From contig DNXU01000119.1 in NCBI GenBank assembly GCA_003505715.1, positions 20,125-31,369 of the forward strand: DNA of 11,245 nt, given 5' to 3'. The translations under genes and the position numbers were made by a program. The notes under the pieces were generated by a model. That model saw only the letters and a program-made list of their open reading frames with translations, was not told the origin of the DNA and searched no databases. This stretch comes from Cyanobacteria bacterium UBA8803. GTDB lineage: Bacteria; Cyanobacteriota; Cyanobacteriia; Cyanobacteriales; Coleofasciculaceae. Within the stretch, counting starts at the first letter, position 1. Every line of letters begins with the position of its first letter. Shown here in pieces: positions 7,316 to 11,245 of this stretch.

Positions 7316-7435
7316 ATGTTAAACATGCTCAATCTAGTACTACCAAGCATTTTAATTACTACGATCCTGGTAATTATAGCGGTTCTCATTTGGCTAAAAC
7401 CCAGGAATTCATTCCTCATCCCTCATCTCTCCTAG
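7316..7435 (+). CDS. Possible 39-residue single-pass membrane peptide
   Basis: An ATG 8 bases after the CHAT-CHASE2 stop opens a 39-codon frame ending at TAG 7433-7435. Residues about 7-27 are an almost unbroken hydrophobic stretch (LVLPSILITTILVIIAVLIW), followed by basic KPRN and a tail encoded by the CCTCATC heptads. This is the profile of a small membrane protein. There is no ribosome-binding site. A second in-frame Met is at residue 4. It could be translated by coupling to the upstream stop. Against it: the frame runs through one arm of an inverted repeat (7375-7386), and A/T-rich DNA readily encodes hydrophobic residues by chance. I do not recognise a family. Confidence 0.35.
   Translation: MLNMLNLVLPSILITTILVIIAVLIWLKPRNSFLIPHLS
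7353..7376. repeat. Small hairpin downstream of CHAT-CHASE2
   Basis: TAATTAC (7353-7359) and GTAATTA (7370-7376) are 7-bp perfect complementary arms around a 10-base loop. The right arm overlaps by two bases the left end of the larger inverted repeat at 7375. A second, shorter palindrome, CATGTT-A-AACATG, is at 7315-7327. No T-run follows, so termination is not supported. Confidence 0.4.
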
Positions 7436-7474
7436 GTGACCAGGCGGTATTTTAGTTAACCAAGAACCGCTATA
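7375..7474. mobile_element. MITE-like 100-bp inverted-repeat element
   Basis: TATAGCGGTTCT (7375-7386) and AGAACCGCTATA (7463-7474) are perfect 12-bp terminal inverted repeats. Complementarity continues imperfectly inwards: TTGGCTAAAACCC on the left matches the reverse complement of GGTATTTTAGTTAACCAA on the right, with a small gap. The centre holds two CCTCATC heptads. Ends in TATA and the compact size fit a small non-autonomous element. No flanking target duplication is clear, so it may instead be a large regulatory hairpin. Confidence 0.45.
7414..7427 (+). repeat. Two CCTCATC heptads inside the inverted-repeat element
   Basis: Two exact CCTCATC units (7414-7420 and 7421-7427), with degenerate flanks, form part of the loop of the 7375-7474 inverted repeat. 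They are the same unit in another phase as the CCCTCAT array before the CHAT-CHASE2 start, suggesting repeats of one sequence type across the module. Confidence 0.6.
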
Positions 7475-7510
7475 TATATGGAATAGCTTAAAACTTTTTC
7501 CTTTAAGATT

Positions 7511-8392
7511 ATGAGCGCGAAACTATCAGCTCTAGGGTTAACAAAACGTGTCTTATACACGTTCGCTTTCGTATGGCTTTCACTGACCAGTTGCTTACAA
7601 TTAGCACAGGCGAAGGTGCCTCCCAGCCTAGAACTAACGCAAGAACGCAGAAGGGAGGAAAGCTTTTACAGTAAGCTTTTTAACCTTTTTGAACTGCCGG
7701 GTTATTTCTCCCAAGCTGCCCTAGCCTCTGATCCCCAACAACCCAAAGTCCCGACCGGCGGCTCTCCCGATCGCAAACCAGCAGGAACCCGTGGAGGTGA
7801 AAGTTGTGAGGAAATGGATACATCATTTCTAGAGTATTTTACTCCCTTGTTACCTGTTGCTAACTCAGACGTTAAATTTTCTGGCTTCACCATCGCTGGA
7901 TATCCAACTTTTTGGTTTTATATTCCCTATAAAACTACTAGTATCAACGGAGCCGTATTTTCTATATCAATAGAAGAACAGCCACAAATGGCTCCCCTTT
8001 ATAAGGTTGAGTTAAAGCTCCCGGAAACTCCTGGTTTTGTAAGTGTTAGCCTGCCAACTACAGAAAAACCCCTAGAACTAAATAAAACCTATCATTGGGT
8101 GTTCAGTTTTTCTTGTGCATCGGATGTACCAGGAGATATTTCCCAAACCTTGGTGCATCATGGGCTAGTAGAACGAATCGATACAGCTGCTTTGGAAAGT
8201 AAACTGAAAACAGCGACCTTAGCTGAACGTATCAACCTCTACATTGACAACGGTATTTGGTATGATACTCCAACTGATTTAGCTCAAATTTATAACGATT
8301 CTCAAGTGTGGCATCAACTTCTCAGAGCCATGAATTTAGAACATATCGCCCAAGAGCCAATAACTGGTTCAGCCGAGCCGATTCAAGAATAG
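7511..8392 (+). CDS. DUF928 family exported protein
   Basis: This 293-residue protein is predicted to be exported. A basic start (K4, K12, R13) is followed by a hydrophobic core (about 14-33). Two cleavage readings are possible: signal peptidase I after AQA (about residue 34) or lipoprotein processing at Cys28 within LTSC. Then comes a low-complexity linker and the DUF928 signature around residues 84-99, with PDRKPAGTRGGESC. Cys99 and Cys202 (FSC) are candidates for a disulfide. The C-terminal half holds beta-rich sequence and then a helical LAERINLYIDNGIWYDTPTDL segment, which is typical of the family. DUF928 proteins often neighbour CHAT-CHASE2 genes in cyanobacteria (from memory); function is unknown. 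It starts 203 bp after the CHAT-CHASE2 gene, across an inverted-repeat element, so it may have its own promoter. The stop codon runs straight into a GTTGTTG array. Confidence 0.85.
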   Translation: MSAKLSALGLTKRVLYTFAFVWLSLTSCLQLAQAKVPPSLELTQERRREESFYSKLFNLFELPGYFSQAALASDPQQPKVPTGGSPDRKPAGTRGGESCEEMDTSFLEYFTPLLPVANSDVKFSGFTIAGYPTFWFYIPYKTTSINGAVFSISIEEQPQMAPLYKVELKLPETPGFVSVSLPTTEKPLELNKTYHWVFSFSCASDVPGDISQTLVHHGLVERIDTAALESKLKTATLAERINLYIDNGIWYDTPTDLAQIYNDSQVWHQLLRAMNLEHIAQEPITGSAEPIQE

Positions 8393-8467
8393 TTGTTGGT
8401 TGTTGGTTGTTGGTTGTTGGTTGTTGGTTGTTGTTGGTTGTTGGTTGTTGGTTGTTGGTTGTTGTTG
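8392..8467 (+). repeat. GTTGTTG heptad array after the DUF928 stop
   Basis: Ten or so GTTGTTG units begin with the final G of the DUF928 TAG stop, with three-base slips near 8432 and 8462. The T/G-rich strand is the DUF928 coding strand. The antisense frame across it would give a 7-residue periodic Asn/Gln/Pro/Thr peptide, which is a repeat artefact. Confidence 0.92.
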
Positions 8468-8491
8468 GATCTTGATCTAACAACAAATAAC
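8454..8491. terminator. Heptad-built hairpin between convergent genes
   Basis: The left side (8454-8471) pairs with 8474-8491 around a 2-base minimal loop (GATC-TT-GATC at its tip). There are 15 Watson-Crick pairs, two G-T pairs and one mismatch. It is formed where GTTGTTG units meet inverted AACAACA units. It lies exactly between the convergent DUF928 and CheY-like genes, so it may stop or stabilise transcripts from both sides. It is G/C-poor apart from the tip and lacks a clean T-run, so terminator function is inferred from position. Confidence 0.4.
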
Positions 8492-8523
8492 CAACAACAA
8501 ATAACCAATAACAAATAACCAAT
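8478..8523 (-). repeat. AACAAAT/AACCAAY heptad array at the CheY-like stop
   Basis: Alternating 7-bp units AACAAAT and AACCAAC/AACCAAT run up to the stop of the response regulator gene. On the regulator's coding strand they read TTGGTTA and TTTGTTA, again T/G-rich directly after a stop codon. The units face the GTTGTTG array, which creates the 8454-8491 hairpin. Confidence 0.85.
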
Positions 8524-8886
8524 TTAAGCCATTGCTATTTTAACAGTACGAATTAATTGCTCCTGGGAAAAGGGCTTGACTAAGTAAGCTTTAGCTCCTT
8601 GCCGCATACCCCAGAGACGGTCAATTTCCTGGTCTTTAGATGAGCAAATTACAATAGGAATATTGGCAGTCGCTGGGTTGTTTTTGAGCCGGCGACATAA
8701 CTCAAAGCCGCTCATTCCTGGCATGACTACATCTGTAATAATGACATCGGGCTTTTTCTCTATGGCTTTATTTAGGGCATCTCTAGCATCTGAAATCCGG
8801 ATGACAGTGTGCCCTCCATCACGCAGGTAAGTATCGATCAGCTCCATTTGGGTGTGATTGTCTTCAACAAGTAAAACTGTACTCAT
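8524..8886 (-). CDS. CheY-like response regulator, PilH/PixH type
   Basis: This 120-residue protein is a single receiver domain with no output domain. The acidic pair E8-D9, phospho-acceptor D52 (in TDVVMPGMSG), S82 (in CSSKDQ) and K104 (in VKPF) are all present, so it should be phosphorylated. The pattern CSSKDQEIDRLWGMRQGAKA resembles cyanobacterial PilH/PixH-type regulators that act with CheA-like kinases in twitching motility and phototaxis; that assignment rests on resemblance only. A good ribosome-binding site, AAGGA, lies 9 bases before the ATG. The Hpt-like gene is 364 bp upstream on the same strand, but it lacks a phospho-histidine, so the donor for this regulator is probably encoded elsewhere. 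Confidence 0.92.
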   Translation of the reverse strand: MSTVLLVEDNHTQMELIDTYLRDGGHTVIRISDARDALNKAIEKKPDVIITDVVMPGMSGFELCRRLKNNPATANIPIVICSSKDQEIDRLWGMRQGAKAYLVKPFSQEQLIRTVKIAMA

Positions 8887-9250
8887 GTTTAGTTATCCTT
8901 AAAAAATTGATGGCATGGCAAAAGTTTGGCTCTTGGCAAGCATGAGCCGAACCATGTAACGGCACCATAGCATTAGCTGTTGCCCACTGACTTTTTCTTC
9001 TATTCGGAGACTTACCTGAATATGTCCGGATAGTCTTGAAAAACTAGGAATTTTTATAGACGCAACCTCGACTTATGCCAAGCACTTTCAGCCATGGGGG
9101 GTATGCTTGGTTATGACAGTAGGAGATGCACTCTAGAATGAGATAAAGTTTCAGGGTTCGACCGACGATCATAGCATTTAGGAATACCAATTTGCAGTTC
9201 CTGCATAATAACTAATGAGGCAGTCCGGTCTTGACTCTTATGGCATGAGC
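8887..9250. other. Spacer upstream of the CheY-like gene
   Basis: This 364-bp spacer contains no convincing gene; the longest minus-strand frames I could read have about 31 and 24 codons without ribosome-binding sites. It holds two inverted repeats. One has GTTTGGCTC (8924-8932) against GAGCCGAAC (8944-8952), with one mismatch, 38 bp upstream of the regulator start. The other has CCAAGCA (9078-9084) against TGCTTGG (9104-9110) around a 19-base loop containing a run of six G. The first could lie in the regulator's leader RNA. Confidence 0.5.
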
Positions 9251-9805
9251 TTACGGATTATCTAGCGCAAGGCTGTCAATGAGTGATTCCAAGTCAGCCA
9301 GAGAGGCAAGCTCATCTGCCTCCTCCGATGCGATCGCATTTACCAACTGTGTCCGGTGCGATCGCTTGAGTAGCCCATGAAGATGAGCCATCAACGACTT
9401 TTCAAGGGGCTCTATCTGTGAGATTATTTGCTCAGCCTCATCATCCGTCAAGCGAGAGGGTTCCCGAAGTTTCTCGATCAGTCCTTGGAGGGTGTAAAAC
9501 ACCTCCATTAATAAGTCCTCTAGCTTTTGGTCAACCTCGAACGCACCCTGCTGCTGGAAGACTTGGCAACAGTCTACTAAACAAAGGGCAGTTTTATGGA
9601 TGCAGCTGATATGAAGGTTACTGATAGGTAGCAGGTTGGCTCCACCCACGATACCACAACGAGCAGCACGGAATAGATCGTCAACCATTGCCGAGTCTTG
9701 AACCGTGCCTTGCAGATTCAGCAAATACTGCTCGATAACGGCCAGATTTTTTTGAGACTCCTTAATGTAATAGCCCATTATTTGCTGTAGCTGTTCTGAC
9801 TGCAT
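9251..9805 (-). CDS. Hpt-like domain protein lacking the phospho-histidine
   Basis: This 184-residue soluble, helical protein resembles the N-terminal Hpt domain of cyanobacterial PilL/PixL-type CheA kinases: QQIMGYYIKESQKNLAVIEQ (about 7-26), a DDLFRAA helix (42-48), a GGANLL turn (54-59), then KTALCLVDCC and a long helix DQKLEDLLMEVFYTLQGLIE. Where such domains, from memory, read FRAAHSVKGGA, this protein reads FRAARCGIVGGA, so the phospho-accepting His is Arg49 and one extra residue is present. The later TAHRLED-type histidine is also lost (TALCLVD). Five cysteines (50, 68, 75, 79, 80) cluster there. The C-terminal tail (about 158-184) is acidic and leucine-rich. No kinase domain follows, so it is either a relic of a CheA-like gene or a pseudo-phosphotransfer protein. 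Two HIP1 sites (9330, 9358) lie inside the gene. Its frame is intact. Confidence 0.72.
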   Translation of the reverse strand: MQSEQLQQIMGYYIKESQKNLAVIEQYLLNLQGTVQDSAMVDDLFRAARCGIVGGANLLPISNLHISCIHKTALCLVDCCQVFQQQGAFEVDQKLEDLLMEVFYTLQGLIEKLREPSRLTDDEAEQIISQIEPLEKSLMAHLHGLLKRSHRTQLVNAIASEEADELASLADLESLIDSLALDNP

Positions 9806-10011
9806 AACGAAAGTTTCTATATAGATGCTCTGTTATTTGCTCTAGGGTTTCTCAATTGCCTACAATACAAGGTAAGGACAAGGGTATTATCTATTCCTTG
9901 GTATTAACTTCAGCCATAAGAAATAGACTCCCTCTTCCTTGTTAAAGCTATACATAATTAGTCACAGCCAGAGACAAATTGCTAGATTTATTGTATGTTA
10001 AGGCTTTAAGA

Positions 10012-10056
10012 AAGGAGTGAGGGGGTGAAGGGATGAGGGAGTGAGGAGGTGATGGA
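10012..10056 (+). repeat. Purine-rich G tract facing the CCCCATT array
   Basis: The plus strand reads as imperfect GGGRRTGA-type units with G-runs of five, three and three plus several GG pairs. It looks like a degenerate, inverted copy of the C-rich heptads that begin at 10059, so the two blocks can partly pair as a hairpin. Confidence 0.55.
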
Positions 10057-10058
10057 TG

Positions 10059-10089
10059 CCCCATTCCCCATTCCCCATTCCCCATTCCC
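10059..10089 (-). repeat. CCCCATT array with a G-quadruplex motif on the minus strand
   Basis: Four perfect CCCCATT heptads are followed by CCC. The minus strand therefore has four G4 runs and one G3 run separated by AAT loops, which fits the standard G-quadruplex pattern. The unit is close to the published STRR1 consensus CCCCART. It lies about 165 bp before the ABC ATPase start. Confidence 0.88.
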
Positions 10090-10169
10090 TTGGATTTAGT
10101 ATCGCCTAACTGGGTCACCCAATGGGATGAGGTATTATTTTCGTTCGCTGTTGTATTTTGAGACTAGAC

Positions 10170-10188
10170 TGTAGTATGCCATACTACA
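10170..10188. promoter_or_regulatory. 19-bp palindrome, candidate operator for the ABC ATPase
   Basis: TGTAGTAT (10170-10177) and ATACTACA (10181-10188) are perfect 8-bp arms around GCC. The size and symmetry suit a dimeric repressor such as a GntR- or TetR-type protein, though no regulator gene is nearby. It lies 65 bp before the ABC ATPase ATG, where an operator or promoter would be expected. A second inverted repeat, TAGAAG (10194-10199) with CTTCTA (10206-10211), follows directly. Confidence 0.4.
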
Positions 10189-10253
10189 CGGCTTAGAAGT
10201 AGACCCTTCTACCGACTGTCGTTCAAATATTAAGCGGTGAGCTACCTGGTCTC

Positions 10254-11192
10254 ATGACTCTCACAATGTCCGATACCGAACCGATGGCGCTGAAAGTTTA
10301 TGACTTGTGGAAATCCTATGGAGAGCGCACAGTTGTTCAAGGCGTCAACTTTACCCTCAATCCTGGGGAAATTTTAGGTCTTCTCGGTCCCAATGGAGCT
10401 GGTAAAACCACAACTGTAGGAATGCTCTACGGTGCGATTGTTCCTAGTCGCGGCTTCGTCCAGTTGGGGAAAAATCAAGTGCAAGCCCGAGGACGGCAAG
10501 TGCGTACCTCCATGGGCATTGTTACCCAAGAAGATAATCTTGACCCAGACTTTAATGTACTGGAGAATTTGAGTTTCTTTGCCCATCACTACGGTATTAC
10601 TGGTAAAGCAGCTCTACAACGAGCTGGCGAATTACTAGCACAGGTGGGATTGCAAGATTATGCCCGCAATCGCGTTGATGAGTTATCGGGCGGGATGAAA
10701 CGGCGTCTGGTTTTAGCACGGGCATTGATTAATTATCCCCAAATCGTGTTTCTCGACGAACCTACAACCGGACTTGACCCCCATGCGCGACAAGACTTTT
10801 GGCGGCTAGTTAGCCAACTCAAACAAAGTGGCTGCGGGGTGTTGTTGACTACTCACTATATGGATGAAGCCCAAAGATTATGCGATCGCCTCATCTTACT
10901 TCAGAACGGCAAGATGATTGACCAAGGGACTCCTGCGGAATTGATCGAGCGCACGGTTGGGCGAGAAGTAGTAGAAATTGAGGGCATTGCAGAGCAAATT
11001 CTCCAAAAACTGGCACAGCAGGCAAAAAGCTGGTATCGCCCGTTTGGCAGTAGCTACCTGGTGGGATTACCTACCGACAATCCGCAACCTTTGTGGGAAA
11101 AGTTAAATGCCACTTCTCCCGAACGCCTGACTCGCCGCCATACCAATTTAGAAGATGTTTTCTTGAGGCTAACTGGTACATCACTGGACTAA
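10254..11192 (+). CDS. ABC-2 type transporter ATP-binding protein (DrrA/NodI-like)
   Basis: This 312-residue cytoplasmic ATPase should power an exporter with a separately encoded membrane subunit. Walker A is GPNGAGKT (45-52), the Q-loop is TQED (91-94), the signature is LSGGM (144-148), Walker B is IVFLDEP (164-170), the D-loop is GLD (173-175) and the H-loop His is 201 in TTHYMDEA. The LSGGMKRRL signature and the roughly 90-residue C-terminal extension ending RRHTNLEDVFLRLTG are typical of the DrrA/NodI/CcmA-like drug, polysaccharide or lipid exporters. Substrate cannot be told. The membrane partner probably lies to the right, beyond the window. Start choice is between ATGs at 10254 and 10266; neither has a clear ribosome-binding site. 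One HIP1 site is at 10882. Confidence 0.93.
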   Translation: MTLTMSDTEPMALKVYDLWKSYGERTVVQGVNFTLNPGEILGLLGPNGAGKTTTVGMLYGAIVPSRGFVQLGKNQVQARGRQVRTSMGIVTQEDNLDPDFNVLENLSFFAHHYGITGKAALQRAGELLAQVGLQDYARNRVDELSGGMKRRLVLARALINYPQIVFLDEPTTGLDPHARQDFWRLVSQLKQSGCGVLLTTHYMDEAQRLCDRLILLQNGKMIDQGTPAELIERTVGREVVEIEGIAEQILQKLAQQAKSWYRPFGSSYLVGLPTDNPQPLWEKLNATSPERLTRRHTNLEDVFLRLTGTSLD

Positions 11193-11197
11193 TTTTG

Positions 11198-11245
11198 TTT
11201 GTTGTTTGTTGTTTGTTATTTGTTATTTGTTGTTTGTTATTTGTT
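11198..11245 (+). repeat. TTTGTTR heptad array after the ABC ATPase stop
   Basis: Six complete TTTGTTG/TTTGTTA units and a partial seventh run to the window edge, beginning 5 bp after the ABC ATPase stop. The T/G-rich strand is the coding strand, as for the arrays after argB, DUF928 and the CheY-like gene. Its full length is unknown. Confidence 0.92.

Larger units (their letters stand above)
9806..10253. other. Divergent spacer between the Hpt-like and ABC ATPase genes
   Basis: I see no gene in this 448-bp spacer. From left to right it holds A/T-rich sequence (9806-10010), a purine-rich tract (10012-10056), a CCCCATT array (10059-10089), a short GGGTCACCC palindrome (about 10113-10121), a 19-bp palindrome (10170-10188) and a TAGAAG/CTTCTA hairpin (10194-10211). 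Promoters for both divergent genes must lie here, but I could not fix them confidently. Confidence 0.6.

Noticed and set aside
8322..8522. Minus-strand open frame giving a periodic Asn/Gln/Pro/Thr peptide
   Set aside because: It is the direct translation of the heptad arrays and overlaps the end of the DUF928 gene; a repeat without stops, not a gene.
8887..9250. Short minus-strand frames of about 31 and 24 codons in the spacer
   Set aside because: No ribosome-binding sites, unremarkable composition and no recognisable family.

Overview
The window looks like a chromosome segment from a cyanobacterium, probably a filamentous or Chroococcidiopsis-type lineage. Three things support this. There are eight exact copies of the HIP1 palindrome GCGATCGC (208, 1130, 1186, 5263, 6173, 9330, 9358, 10882). 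There are many heptanucleotide tandem arrays of the STRR type described from filamentous cyanobacteria. The proteins are of cyanobacterial type: a PII-regulated-type N-acetylglutamate kinase, DUF1822, DUF928, CHAT-CHASE2 and a PilH/PixH-type regulator. No tRNA, rRNA, CRISPR array, transposase or phage gene was seen.

Layout. Positions 1-77 are a TTGTTAG-type heptad array just beyond the stop of argB (86-979, minus). After a repeat-rich spacer comes a minus-strand stress pair: hemerythrin HHE protein (1294-1749) downstream of a GSP39-type short-chain dehydrogenase (1820-2689). A divergent spacer (2690-3087) leads into a plus-strand module, the most interesting part of the window: sigma-70-like regulator (3088-3738), DUF1822 protein (3770-4783), CHAT-CHASE2 transmembrane protein with an intact His/Cys dyad (4989-7307), a possible 39-residue membrane peptide (7316-7435), and a secreted DUF928 protein (7511-8392). 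A heptad-built hairpin separates this from two minus-strand signalling genes: a CheY-like regulator (8524-8886) and, upstream of it, a stand-alone Hpt-like protein that has lost its phospho-accepting histidine (9251-9805). The right end holds a spacer with a G-quadruplex-type repeat and a 19-bp palindrome, then a DrrA/NodI-type ABC ATPase (10254-11192). Its membrane partner is not in the window.

How the genes may work together. The plus-strand module reads as an envelope-to-cytoplasm signalling unit. DUF928 is exported. CHASE2 is a periplasmic sensor domain joined through a membrane helix to a cytoplasmic caspase-like CHAT domain. DUF1822 has no known function. The sigma-like protein could be the transcriptional output or a substrate. 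This wiring is inference; the domain content and gene order are seen directly.

Two heptad families behave differently. T/G-rich arrays (TTGTTRK type) lie directly after the stop codons of four genes, always with the T/G strand as coding strand. C-rich arrays (CCCTCAT, CCCCATT, CCAACTC) lie upstream of genes, between them, or inside the DUF1822 reading frame.
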